In this document: piece by piece, positions 1 to 11,745 of the stretch
Layout of the letters: every line of letters starts with the position of its first letter
Position numbering within the stretch: position 1 is the stretch's first letter
Source: Coprinopsis marcescibilis
Lineage: Eukaryota; Basidiomycota; Agaricomycetes; Agaricales; Psathyrellaceae
NCBI GenBank assembly: GCA_004369085.1
Contig: ML210245.1
Location: 1-64,000, forward strand
Length of the DNA: 64,000 nucleotides
Reading direction: 5' to 3'
Notes under the pieces: generated by a model
The model's input: only the letters and a program-made list of their open reading frames with translations
What the model was told of the DNA's origin: nothing
The model's database searches: none
Made by a program: the position numbers and the translations under genes

Positions 1-1169
1 ATGTTCCTTGTTACCACGCTATCATTAAACTACTATCGTTCATCGCGCCTTCTGCTATTGACCCCAAATGCTTTGTCTATTGAATCTAAATGTATATTAA
101 CCTCTGTTAGTGTAGTGGATCTACTTCGAACCTACTAAAATCTTATTCTGATCATGTTCGTCGAATAATTGTTGAACAACAAAGATATTTATTCCTTTTC
201 GATTCGCGTAATCTACACAGAACAAACGGTGGCATATGTCAAAAAAATTATTCTGCCGACATTCGGCGCACATATTTTGGATTACATAAAAAATTATTCG
301 CTGTCGATTCAGCCTTTATTCGTGGAATCGTGAGGCATCTGCCCACAGTGTTATAGCTTTGTCACGCACCGGCCATTGCACTAGAGAACTACTAGAGTCA
401 AACGAGATTGGGCCGAGGACGAAAAAAAGTGCGTTCGAACTTCGAAGAGCTTGAGAGGAGTTAATTAAATGATGCGGAGAAGTCCATCTTGATTCTTTCT
501 GGATATGCGTTGTCTTCTACGAGACCTCATGTTGGACGCTTGCAGAGCCTCGTGCCTTCCACGTTTAAGCCTCGATCATCGTGAAACAGGATCGCAAGGG
601 CTCAGCTTGAAGTCAGGCAAGAAGGCTTCACGTAGTGGGCGTCTGTCACCACTTTGCGTATTGAGAATTATTGCAACACTCAAGCACGATGTTACTCCCA
701 GAGTCTTAAGCTTGGATGAACGTCCGTTGTGACACCTGACCTGAGGTGGGCGCTAATTCAAGGGACAGAGATCACAGAACCATTCTGGAGGACACGTTTA
801 TTGAATATGGCGTCATGAATCAAATATATACGCTTCCACATAGATTTTAATCACTTTTTTAGCGCCGTGAAACATGTGGCAACATTGGTCATGGGCTTTC
901 TCGACATGTGTACCATCAATGTGTGCCATGCGTTAAGTGCATGCTCTGCGTGAAAAGTGCATATTTCACTCCCTCTCGACATCCGGGTTTTCGCAGTCGA
1001 ATATCCCAACTTTAAGCTGGTCGCGCTCTTTCTCACACATATGACGACGATGTTGAGGATTTTTAAATGGTTACTACGATTTAAACGCCATTGTGGACGG
1101 TGGGTGCTAATACATTTCTGCAACTCTCGGAGTCTGGCGTCTTATATGCCGTGCTGGCTGTCGTTCTAG
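1..1169. other. Intergenic or 5' flank, no supported gene
   Basis: AT-rich flank. I see no convincing coding exon. It should hold the promoter and missing first exon(s) of the GTPase gene that follows. Two similar A/T-rich stretches with the core AAAAAATTATTC occur near 241 and 288. Confidence 0.4.
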
Positions 1170-2193
1170 TCCGGATGGCTCTACAAGTGCCACTGACGTC
1201 CAGTTCTTCAACTGGGAGGAGTTACAACCAACAGAATGTCTGGATGCAGATGGAAGTATCTCTGTGTTAGAGCCGGGAATTCCTCGGTCCAGAAGTTATT
1301 CAATCCAAGAAAGCCCTCCAGTTCGTGACAAGAGACCCCAGTCGCCTGTCGCACGTCGTCAGTCATGTCCTGCTGCATTCGAGTCCGGTGCTCCACAATC
1401 CCCCCCAGTTCCTTCCCCGCCGTTGCCAGACGCTTACCAAAGCTCGTTGGAGCACGAAGAAGTCAATCACTCAAGAGATGAGGGCAATCTTTCGCCGAAG
1501 CCCCAATCTTTCCGGGGAAATGTTGTGAGGAATGTGGTTGTTTTCGGAGAGACGGGCGTTGGGAAGAGCTCAGTCATCAATATGATAACGGGGGGCGACT
1601 CAGCACGCGTTTCCAGTGAGGCGAAGGGATGTACGGTGACCAGCAAGGCCTACGAGGTCAGCATTGGAGGGTGCTTGTATAAGCTGTGGGATACAGCTGG
1701 GTTAAATGAGGGGGAAGGCGGAACTTTAGTTCACGAGAGAGCCGTAGAGGCACTGGAAGAGCTCGTCGTAAAACAGTTGGAGCACAAGGTCGATCTGCTC
1801 CTTTACTGCATCCGAGCGCGGCGAATCCGACCTGTTGTTGAACAGAACTATCAGTTGCTGTGCAACCGCTTGTGCAAGTCCAAGGTGCCAATTGCGCTCG
1901 TCGTGACTTGCGTGGAGAACATGATGGCCCCGACGATGGATGCCTGGTGGAGGGACAATCGGTCGGAGCTCGAGCGATACGGACTCAAGTTTAACGATAC
2001 GGTCTGTGTAGTTTCTACCAGGGGACTCCCTTCCGAGTCACCAGGCGGAGGTTGCATCTTCGACAAAGAGTACACAGCTTCGGCAGAGAATTTGCGAGAC
2101 TTGGTCAAGGCGATATTCGATAAAGTGCCACAGGAGGCCCAAAGACGATTCGCATCTAAATCCAGGGCGTCGAAATGGTCGATCAAGTTCTGA
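1170..2193 (+). CDS. AIG1/Toc-like P-loop GTPase, 5' end unresolved
   Basis: The open frame shows a clear G domain: a Walker A loop GETGVGKSS, a DTAG switch-2 motif, and a C-terminal half rich in alternating hydrophobic strands. The usual TKxD base-recognition motif is replaced by something like VVTCVEN. The N-terminal 110 or so residues are Ser/Pro-rich and probably disordered. The frame ends at TGA 2191-2193. No in-frame ATG precedes the G domain, so at least one upstream exon is missing. A candidate acceptor is the TTCTAG ending at 1169, which would need a phase 2 donor. Small GTPases of this AIG1-like kind occur in many copies in Agaricomycetes, where their roles are mostly unknown. The fold assignment is firm; the start is not. 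Confidence 0.75.
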
Positions 2194-3163
2194 CCGAGGG
2201 ATGCAGAATACAGTTACCCCAAGCTTGCAAAAGCAATTTTGGATTGGCTGCCATTGCGGGGTTTCAAGCTACCCGCATGGATATCTGCATAGCCATGTTG
2301 CCTCATGCGATATATTTGTACAAAACGAAGTCTTGGAGACGTAGGTGGAAGCCATTTACTGTTGGCTACAAGGGAAGATTCGTACACTACGTCCATCGGA
2401 GGCTCACCTGACTAGCTCAGAGATGTACTATTTATATCAGTCATATTACTCTACATCGTGTCATTGAAAATCGAGGGGAGGCTCTGGCGCCTACGCTTCC
2501 TTGGCATTTTGCCGCCGGTAAGTCCCGAGTCGGCGCCGCATCTGGCGTTGAATCTTTTGTTATGTCAGATCGGACTCCCTTCGAAAGACCCTTTGCCTTG
2601 CCGCACCATGTGCTTTCATGCTCCTTTGTTAACCGCTTTGCAGTCTCGACGCGCGCAACTTACACCTTGAACTTCTTCCTTTGTGCAAACAGAGGCACGT
2701 TATCTCGAAGAACACAGAACATAAACCAGAAAATCCTATATTGTATGCAGTGGGTTCCGTCGCTTCCGTGCTTGCTTGGACCATCCGGTTACGAAGCTCA
2801 CCGGAACTGGTGCTGTGAATAGTTACCAGATAGCCTGTCTCGGCTCGTAGCGCTACTAGCACCAAGCGAGGCCTGACGACCAATTTCGGAAGTGCCACCC
2901 CCCTCCTTTGTTTCCGTCGTCGGACAAAGCTGGAACATGCAACAGAGCAGCCAGGCCAAGCGTTAGACAATGGGCGGTAGGGACCATATAAAGCCTCGTC
3001 ATATCCCTGTTCTCATAACTCGTTCTCCACACTTCTATCCCTCCTTTGTCTTCTCTGGTTAGAAGATCGTACTCATTTTATTGACACGTAATTGGGTATC
3101 ACTCACATCCTAGTATTGACTTATTTTTTTTCTTTCTCGTCTATCGTCTATCGCTGTGATAAG
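2194..3163. other. Intergenic with promoter of the GH16 gene
   Basis: No coding sequence recognised. The last 200 bases carry the TATA element and pyrimidine-rich leader of the downstream GH16 gene. Confidence 0.5.
2987..2992 (+). promoter_or_regulatory. TATA box of GH16 gene
   Basis: TATAAA lies 177 bp before the ATG at 3164, followed by a CT-rich leader (CTTCTATCCCTCC and similar) typical of fungal core promoters. Confidence 0.55.
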
Positions 3164-4509
3164 ATGTCTACACACTCCTTGTCGTTTCTTTTCATTTCCA
3201 TTCTAGCTGTCGGCTGCGCCGTCAACGTCGCTCGCGCCGAGTGCGCCCCAGCATCTGGCGCAACGATCAACAATAACGTCTACAAAATGGCTGATAACAT
3301 CCAAGGTCCCTCATTCTTCGACACCTTTGAATGGGAAAATATCCCGGATCCTACCCATGGCAGAGTGTAAGTAGCCGGAAACACAACGTACTGAATTGTT
3401 CCTAACTCCCTTCTTCCCAATAGAAACTATGTTGATTTGCCGACGGCACAACAACAGAACCTTACGTTTGCCAAGAAAGATAGCTTCGTACTGCGAGCAG
3501 ACTCCACGAACTTCCTCGATCCCAACGGTCCTGGTCGCAACTCTGTTCGCATTCGTTCCAAGAAAAATTATACCACCCACGTTGCTGTCTTCGACGTCAA
3601 GCATATGCCACAGGGATGTGGCACTTGGCCAGCAATTTGGGAGGTCCAGGGAAGCAACTGGCCATACGGAGTAAGTCTTAGTTTTTCATGCTGAATCATA
3701 GGTTTATATTAACGACCAAACAGGGTGAATTGGACATCTTGGAAGGAGTCAACGACGACGGCACCAATGCCGCCACACTTCACACCGGTCCCAACTGCCG
3801 CATGCCGGCTTCGCGTGAGGGACAAACTGGGTATGTCGTCTTCCAATTTATCTTTATTTTTCAGTGCTGACTTTATTCCATAGCATTCGCGTACTTGAGA
3901 ACTGCGATGCCAACGTCAACTCCAACATCGGTTGCCCAGTGAAGTTCACTAGCCCTGAGAGCTACGGTCCGACCTTTAATGCTGTCGGTGGAGGCTGGTA
4001 CGCCATTGAACGCACCCCAACATACATCAAGGTCTGGTTTTGGGCTAGGAACGATAAGTCTGTCCCCGCCGAGGTCATGAGCGGCAATGTGATCGTCAAT
4101 CCCGATTCATGGGTGAGTTGCATTCTTCATTCATGATTTAATCTATTTCTAACCTCGTGTATGATAGGGCACCCCGACCGCGCTCTTCCCCGATACTCAG
4201 TGCAATCTGAACCAACACTTTGGCCCCCATAACATTGTCATCAATCTAACCCTCTGTGAGTATCCCTTCTGTCGTTTCGTTTCGCTCGTTTGGTCGACTA
4301 ATATTGACTTTTTGACAGGCGGTGACTGGGCCGGACAAAGCGATGTTTATCAGCAATCCGGCTGCCCTTCTACTTGCGTCGGTGCGTACTTTCTTTATCT
4401 GATGTATTCGGACCAAACTAACTCTTATCCAGATTTCGTCAACAACAACCCCTCAGCGTTCGCAAATGCGTACTTCGATATCGCCGCTGTTCGGGTCTAT
4501 CAAAAATAG
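3164..4509 (+). CDS. Secreted GH16 family beta-glucanase
   Basis: Seven exons: 3164-3366, 3424-3670, 3724-3830, 3884-4112, 4168-4255, 4319-4381 and 4433-4509, giving 337 aa. Every junction is GT-AG and in phase. Residues 1 to about 23 form a signal peptide ending near ARA. The GH16 catalytic signature ELDILE is at residues 152-157, with Glu152 as likely nucleophile, Glu157 as acid/base and Asp154 between them. Flanking family features are GTWPAIWE before it and KVWFWAR after it. GH16 enzymes of this type cut beta-1,3- or mixed beta-1,3/1,4-glucans at or outside the fungal cell wall. A second, more intron-rich member begins at 62781. Exact substrate cannot be read from sequence. Confidence 0.93.
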
Positions 4510-5276
4510 ATTTAGTAGTTCTACCTTGGCTCGTTCTCTTTGGTAGCTCCTCTCCCTAGATATTAGACCCCCAGCAATTTATTTCTCATTTCATTTGCCC
4601 AGCCCAATCGATCTTATCCGAGTCAATGCGGAATTCCATGCCGTTACGTAACATGTTTTGGTTTCATGTTCCAGTCAGACGAAACGCCTCGTGTTCTTGT
4701 CGTTCGCTTCCATCTCTCACTCTCGCCCTTTGGACCTTCTGTAACGAAACATGTGTTCCGCTGCTGATAACAACTATGGCAATCTCTGTGCCTTGTGATA
4801 ACCCGCCATTTGTCTTTCTGTGATGGCCGAGCCATCGACATCGTCACGAAACGCGTTTTCGTCTGCCAACATTCCGGCAACACGAGGCAGCCAGCCCACC
4901 GGCTTTGTTGAGGCTGTGATTCCGATGGGCGCAGGGAACGTTGTCCTCGTTTACAAGGCTTATATTAAACGTGTTGTGTATCGTGACGTGCACCATGATA
5001 ACCGTGACAACAACGAGGCTGCCGCCTGGTATTTCATTAATAACCCAAGTTCAGGTTGGATTTTCTTCCATATCCCAACTCTCATCGACTCACATTCACC
5101 TCCTCAGCTCTCAATCTCGAGGCTTTTGTACCACTTAATCACTCGAAGTCCAGCCACTGGTGGCATTGATCTTCAGCATCTCATTTAACCTTCAAAAATC
5201 GACCGCGTTTATTTTGCCCATCCTCTCCGGTTGACCATCCTCGACACCATTCTCAACTTCCAGTACTCAATCGACC
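4510..5276. other. Intergenic region
   Basis: 3' flank of the GH16 gene and 5' flank of the next gene. Short open frames here lack coding character. The last 80 bases are C/T-rich, as in a fungal 5' leader. Confidence 0.4.
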
Positions 5277-6884
5277 ATGGCCTCCACATCCACTTCGAGT
5301 CTCAACTCTGGCAAACCCGAGCGATCGTTCAGCTTCAAGCGTATCCGAGGAGCACTACGGCGCCCAAGTCTCAACTCAAAACTCAGCTTGTCGAGCACGG
5401 CGGGCGAGGGTGGACGAAAGTCCTTGGACTCACAACACGTCGAGTCAGACTCCGTGTCCTTTACCTCTCCCAAGCCTGAGCAGCAATTGCCATCTCCGCC
5501 GAGCACCCCAGATCCCAGCAATAAGAGCTTCCGCTCTCGAGGACGACAGTCAACAGACCAACCGCGTCAGGAACCCAAACGCTCAGCTAGCGTGGCACGC
5601 TCCGAAGCTAGTGTAGAGAACGACCCCTCTTCGAAACGCGCATGGAGCGTTAAGAAAGTGAAGGGTGCCCTCAAGCGGACCGCCTCGAGGCTCAGCGTGG
5701 GTTCCGCCAAGCATGGCGAGGAGGCATCGTCTGATGCTCAGGAGCCAGTTCCTGATCTCCCCACCACCGAAACCACCTCGAACATTGTACAAACGGAAGA
5801 GCCCCAACCCATCGCACAAGTCGCTGAACCCATCGTTATCGACATCGCACGCGAAACTGTCGAAGTTGTGGATGCCTCACCTCCGACCACCGTTCCCGCC
5901 GTCGTGGACGAGCCCGAGCGCGACCCTTCGCCATCGCCCCCCAGGCTTCAGCTCGAAGCTTCCCAGATGAGCTCTAGCTCTGAATGGGAACGCGTAGAGA
6001 TGGAGGAGCCAACCCCAATTCTGCCCCAACAAGATGATTCGATGGTTAATTCGGATCCCGTCCCGATCTCCGCAGTTCCAGAGACCAACGTCATCCCACC
6101 AACTGGCGGTGACGCGATCCTGGATGTGACCCCTGTATTCGAGAACCCAAGGACCCTGGTCACTTTGCAGCCCCCTATCAGGTCTGAGGCTGGTGAGTAT
6201 TTATGTTCTGTCATCGTCGATTCCCTCTGACTAATTATTCGTTTAGTTGAACTGAGCCCCATCGTTGAATCGCCGTTGCGAGAAGAAAGGGAAACATATC
6301 CGACTATCCAGATCGTCCCGCAGGAGGAGGTCCAGGTTCACCAGCCTAGCGACTGGGAAGACTCGATTGCTCAAGTTATTCCTCCATCTGCCATCGAACC
6401 CGAAGCTCGCTACCAGTACCCTCCCGCCAGCTCTTCTACCAGTGCCGAACTCAGCCCAACATCGCGTAGTTCTACCAACGGGACGAGTACACCCAATCTC
6501 AACGCGATCGAACTCGGCGCTCCATTGCCTGATGACGATGTATCGAAGTCAACAACATCGGCCTCTACGTCAGCACCTTCCGAGTCGAAGCCCAAGGACC
6601 GAGAGTCTCAAGGAGTCCCCACCTTAAATGCCAACTTTGAGGCCGTCGAAAGCCCTTCTACCTCTGCTGGCAATTCCAGTGTACAGTCTATGCTTGGCCT
6701 GTCGGGTCTGGTCAGCAACGCTGCCGAGCTTGTCACGACCACAGCTTGGTTTGTTGGTGCATGTGTTGTTGTCGGTGTAGGGATGGTGATTGGTCAGGCA
6801 AGGTCCTACCGACAAAACTATGGGTCGCCTGTTGTACAACCTGTTCGTCGGTGGTTTGTCCGTGATTGGTGGAGGTTCTGGTGA
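5277..6884 (+). CDS. Ser/Pro-rich, C-terminally membrane-anchored protein of unknown function
   Basis: Two exons, 5277-6192 and 6247-6884, give 517 aa; the 54-nt intron GTGAGT...TTTAG keeps phase 1. Most of the protein is low-complexity Ser/Thr/Pro/Glu sequence, predicted disordered. Two similar basic motifs near the N-terminus, FSFKRIRGALRRPS and WSVKKVKGALKRTAS, look like a repeated amphipathic or phosphorylatable element. A single hydrophobic segment (TTTAWFVGACVVVGVGMVIG) lies about 35 residues from the end, followed by a basic, Trp-rich tail. With no signal peptide, a tail-anchored topology facing the cytosol is inferred. I do not recognise the family. Confidence 0.85.
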
Positions 6885-7706
6885 CTTGTGGCCAAGAGGT
6901 GGCTGAATCGACTGCGGAGAATGGATTGAACATGTAGCATAAGTTATTCATTGTAGAATATGTGTAGTTAATATTGCGCTGGGCGTGAATGTATCCATAA
7001 TCTTGAGCTTTCAGATTTCCCCGCGAGAAGCTCGAATGAAGTTTGTCAGTATGTGATGCGATGAACCTCATCAAGCGCCCATGGCATGATTCTATCAGGA
7101 CAAGCATGGATACCGGCACATGCATGAGCATGTAGTATGTCAAAATGCAGCAGGAAATCTTCGGGGATCACGAGAAATTTAAAAACGAGTAACGAGTAGC
7201 GTGCAAGTGGGCGCGTGGCGATTATGATTCGCAATGGGCATAGTGGGCTACAGCGAGCTACAGTGGGCACCAAGTCAGAGTTAGGGCGCCATTTATAGTC
7301 ACCCACATCGATTTGTGCATATGATAATAAGTCAAATGACTCTCGTATCTGCGCCGAACCGGCATACTCGGCGGCAGCCAGCTTCTCCCGCCAGTAATCA
7401 AGTCGAGCCTTAGCGCTCGGTTTATGCGCGCACATGGTATATCACTGGGGAGTTGAGCTCAATAGGGGGTCCGTTACCTCCGGTGGTAGCTGATGTTAGC
7501 CACCAGGAGCTGAAAGACCCAAGGGGAAAAATCTGCTGCGCCCAGCATGAATCTTGCTTGAATCGCACATGCAAGAAGCGACGAGCGTGTGGTCTGGAAA
7601 TGTCTGGCCTTTTCAAAATTCCTCCAGCCTTGGCTATAAAAGAGGATCAAGGGGACTTCAGCAGCTCCAGCGCCCAGCTTCTATCGCAAACTCCTCTCTC
7701 TGAAAT
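6885..7706. other. Intergenic with promoter of small secreted protein gene
   Basis: No gene recognised. A repeated CAGTGGGC/TAGTGGGCTACAGCGAG motif occurs near 7236-7268. A TATA box precedes the next gene. Confidence 0.4.
7635..7641 (+). promoter_or_regulatory. TATA box of the secreted Cys-rich gene
   Basis: TATAAAA within GGCTATAAAAGAGG, 72 bp before the ATG at 7707. Confidence 0.65.
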
Positions 7707-8222
7707 ATGCGTCCTTTCGCCTTTCTCGCTGCGGCCATTCTCGCAACCCCTTCCCTGGGAGCGTTTGTCCTCACCGACCGCATTATCGCTTGGCGCGAAC
7801 CAGAATGCACCGACTGCACCAAGCGCGTTGACTGCTGCTGGACCTCTACCCAAGCCACCAACGACCTCCTGGCCATCCCTTACACCCCCACGCTCTGGAA
7901 CTGCAACAGCATCCGCGGGTCCAGCTACACCACCGGTGTCCTCAGGTCTGGCTTTCTCAAATCCGGAACGACCACCAAGGGACTCTGCGGAGCCAGTGGC
8001 CTGAGATACCAGGCGAATGGCAACAACTTTGACTTTTACGATACTTCCAGTGGCCGCAAGTATGGCACCTGCAAGCCTGTCGATAAGTCGGGCGGAGCGT
8101 GGCCCCTCACGTACTGCACAACCGACAGCTTTGACGTTTGCAATGCCGCTTCGTGGGGCACGCCACAGGACTATTGCAGGGTCTCCTCGAATCCGGTGTG
8201 GTACTGTGAAGGCCTTTGCTAA
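7707..8222 (+). CDS. Small secreted cysteine-rich protein
   Basis: Single-exon gene of 171 aa. Residues 1 to about 19 (RPFAFLAAAILATPSLGA) form a clean signal peptide. The mature protein has 12 cysteines, enough for six disulphides, including ECTDC, a DCC pair and a C-terminal YCEGLC. It has no membrane segment or recognisable catalytic motif. A strong TATA box at 7635 suggests regulated, possibly high expression. Size, Cys content and secretion fit the broad class of fungal small secreted proteins, which includes effectors and surface proteins, but nothing here shows a specific activity. The absence of introns is unusual in this window. Confidence 0.85.
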   Translation: MRPFAFLAAAILATPSLGAFVLTDRIIAWREPECTDCTKRVDCCWTSTQATNDLLAIPYTPTLWNCNSIRGSSYTTGVLRSGFLKSGTTTKGLCGASGLRYQANGNNFDFYDTSSGRKYGTCKPVDKSGGAWPLTYCTTDSFDVCNAASWGTPQDYCRVSSNPVWYCEGLC

Positions 8223-9006
8223 GGGTAAGCCGTCCGATAAATGCTGGTAGAGCCCTCAGATGTAACTGATTTTGTGTTTGTAGTTTTACAGTGGCTTTGG
8301 GCTTTCGGCGTTACATTAGCACATTTTTTACGTTTCAATTTGTCGATATGTACTGCGAGAGGTCAACGTTCAGGAGCGTTCGCTTATGTTGTTTACCTAC
8401 CTCAACTTTCGCCTTTTATTCAATCGGACGACTCACACTCGCTGAGTTAAACTCCATGATCTCTCGGTTAGTCAGAAACATAGCTACCTGCCCTAGGCAG
8501 ACAAGAAGGAATACAGTGAGACTTTTCAAAGGTTAAAAACCTGAGGACGTGACCAAAGGCGCCCCTGTCGATCATTATCGACAAGGCGATGTGATGATGG
8601 GGCGCTCGGTACGAATGCCGAGGCCCGGGATTGTGTCTTCGGACAACCCTAAGCGCACGGACCACTCTATGGGTACAAAAGGCTGAGCTCGAGGACCACT
8701 GCAGTGTTATCCTGTTCCCATTGCATCACTGCAGAGGGTCATTCAATCTTCTCGAAATTTTCCTTTGGTTCTGCACTATGTAGTAGTAAACGCATTCCAG
8801 ACGCTATATATGCAATAAGAGGTGGGATGCTTCGTCATTACAGAAATTTAAGTGGATTATACAAATAGTAAGTACTTGATATCTAGGGTTGTACCTCTAG
8901 TGATCTAAAGATCTAACAAAGCCGAAGCAACAAAAAACAAGCAGACAACCGAATTTTAACAACTCTTGAGTGATCCCTTGATAGGAGGACCATCAATGTA
9001 AGCAGC
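8223..9006. other. Intergenic region
   Basis: Shared 3' flank of two convergent genes. No coding features recognised. Confidence 0.4.
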
Positions 9007-11289
9007 CTACTTTTTCGTCATCCGCATCCTCTTGTTCACATCCAACACCGACTTCCTCAGCCTCACACTCTTCGGAGTAAGCTCGACAAACTCGTCATCA
9101 GCCATATAACTCAACGCTTCTTCCAGTGTCATGATCCTTGGTGATCCCAGCACAATCTTCTCGTCGGCAGCGGCCGCTCGGATGTTCGTAAGCTGTTTCT
9201 TGAGCGTCGGGTTAATATACAGGTCTTGGGATTTGCTGGATTCGCCGATGACCATTCCCGGATAGACTGTTCAGGAAGCAAAGTTAGATTTATAATACCT
9301 CATGTGTGATGCCCGACGTACCTTGGACTTGAGGGTGAATGAACATGGTACCGCGAGCTTGGAGAGGCATCATGGCATACCCACTCGTCTCGCCTGCCGC
9401 CATGCTGATCAGAGCACCGTTGCGACCCGTATCAAGATTACCCTTGAACGGTTCGTAGCCTTTGAAAATATGGTTGATGGTCCTAACGGAGGATATCAGC
9501 TAAAGCTAAACGCGACGAGAGAGCTCCTCACCCTTGTCCATGGACATCGTTCTTGAATTCTCCAGCCATATAACCAATCAAGCCTCGTGCAGGAACGTTC
9601 ATGACGATCTTCACGAACCCTTCCTGTGTATCATCCGCATCATAACTAATCATCTCGCCCTTCCTCATCGTCAACTTCTGGACCACACCGCCCGCGTACT
9701 CCTCCTTCACAAACACCGTGCACTCTTCAATAGGCTCTAGCCATGCTGGCTCCTTGTTTTCCTTGTTCGATTGCGTGTTCGGGATCATGACGGCTTTAGG
9801 CGGACCAATGGACAGTTCGAATCCTTCCCGTCGCAGAGTTTCGAAGAGGACGCCCAAATGCAGGACACCACGCCCACGGAGCTCGAGCGACTCGGAGGTA
9901 GGTCCAGGAAGGACCATCAACGCAACGTTGGTCTCAGCCTCCTTGAAGATGCGTTCCTTGATCATCTGAGAAGTCAACTTGCTGCCCTCTTGTCCGGCCA
10001 ATGGGCTGTCGTTGGGGTAGAGCACGACTGAGATAGTTGGAGGGTCGATAGGCGTAGTCGGCAGTGCCTGCATCCCACCTTCAACCTCCTCCCAACCCTC
10101 GGGATTGACAAGCGTGAGATTGACACCTCCACACCCTTCCTTGATCTTGATCCCAGCAACACTGACAATCTCGCCAGCACCAGCTACCTCCTTCTCGATC
10201 CTCTCCAATCCTCGCTTGCCAAAGATCTTCTTGACCTTGCCTTCGCCGACTTTGTTGTTGTTGGAGTCGAGAACGTGGATAGTGTCGTTGATGCGGAGAA
10301 CGCCGCTCTGCACGCGACCGAGGTAGAGCACGCCGACGTAGGGGTCGCTCTCGATTTGTACTGTAAGCATGGTGAATGGTTTGGAGCGGTCCAGGTGGTG
10401 AGGGGCTGGGACATGATTGAGAATGAGGTCGAATAGAGATGTCATGGTAGTAGCGGTGGGTGGCGTGGTCGGAGCAGGTGCTTCGGACTGGGCCCAACCC
10501 TGTTTCGCAGAGGCGTAGAGGAGGGGGTAATCAGCCTGTTCGTCGCTGGCTCCGAGTGTTGCGAAGAGGTCGAACAAGTCGCTCTCTACTTGCGCAGGGC
10601 GAGCGGTTGACCGGTCGGCCTTGTTGAGGACGACTAGAGGCCTTCAGGACTTGTCAGTCACGTCCAATCAAGAAATATTACGAACGTACCTCAAGCCCTG
10701 CCTCAATGCTTTCGTCAAGACAAACCTAGTCTGAGTCATCGGCCCGTCAGTTGCGTCTACAACCAAGGCAACGCCGTCGACCATGTTCATCACACGTTCG
10801 ACCTCTCCTCCAAAGTCTGCGTGACCTGGCGTGTCCACAATGTTGATTGTGTGGCCATTGTAGTTGATGCTGGTGCATTTGGACAGAATGGTGATACCCC
10901 GCTCGCGTTCAAGGTCATTCGAGTCCATGACTCGAGTAGCAAAGCCGTCATCCATCTGTTCTGGTGCAGTCGCATCCTGAACGACTTGCTTCACTGTCCC
11001 AGATTGCCGCAGCAACTGGTCAACAAGCGTTGTCTTTCCATGATCGACTGGTTATTGGTGAGTTTCTACGACGAAATTCGTACAGGAGCTACTCACCATG
11101 GGCTATAATGGCAATATTTCTGATCTTTCCAGGTGGTACAATCCCTCCCTCCCCGACAACTGTCGCCAAACCGCGATTCCCGACTGTGAACTGCCGTAGA
11201 TACCACCATCTGCAGGGGGCTGAACCGGTCAACTTGGATGGCCTGGACTGAAGGCTTCGTCGCAGAGCCTGGACTGAGGTCGCTTTCAT
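9007..11289 (-). CDS. BipA/TypA-type translational GTPase, probably mitochondrial
   Basis: Five exons on the minus strand: 11289-11097, 11047-10690, 10641-9532, 9482-9322 and 9266-9007, giving 693 aa. All introns are 48-55 nt and in phase. After about 55 residues of Arg/Ser-rich presequence comes the GTPase domain: AHVDHGKTT (Lys69), RGITI in switch [16 protein letters not shown], and NKAD for guanine recognition. Then follow a beta-barrel domain II, EF-G-like domains, and the BipA-specific segment [11 protein letters not shown] with [11 protein letters not shown] and a basic C-terminus. Bacterial BipA acts on ribosomes and 50S assembly; the presequence here suggests mitochondrial ribosomes. 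It is distinct from the GUF1/LepA family. It is divergent from the F-box-like gene across about 460 bp. Confidence 0.93.
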
Positions 11290-11745
11290 CGTCTACGATG
11301 ATGAGGAACGCTGCCGAAGCTCGTGGTCGGGGTCAACGGGACAGCACCGCGTAGCGCGCTGGCATCAAATTTTTGTTACGGAGAACTCCGAAGGGATAGG
11401 GGCCGACTTGCCTCTTGCGGCGACTGTTTCAAGTTTCCTTCGTCCGATAAAACTTGGTATGTTCATTTTCTGAAAGTACTGCGCAGCTTTATAGGGCTGA
11501 AACGAATCCACCGATTTCTCTTAACATCGCCGTGTTCGTTCGATTTCCCGCTCGCACTGACGATGAACGCGGGTGCTTGTGTAAGTCAGCCCTTCAATTC
11601 AGAGCATTGTTCCGTACGTAAACTTGGTATGACCCATTATGCTTCGGAAACGGGCAATCCGGCCGCCTGCATTACATAGTTGTTGACGACGCATCGTCCG
11701 CTGTCAAGGTGCACCCCACGTTGACACTTTCTTTCATGCCATACA
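11290..11745. other. Divergent intergenic region
   Basis: Lies between the starts of the minus-strand BipA-like gene and the plus-strand F-box-like gene, so it probably holds both promoters. No TATA box or other site stands out. Confidence 0.4.

Noticed and set aside
425..450. GTTCGAAC motif resembling a tRNA T-loop
   Set aside because: The flanking bases do not form a T-stem, and no acceptor or anticodon arm could be drawn.
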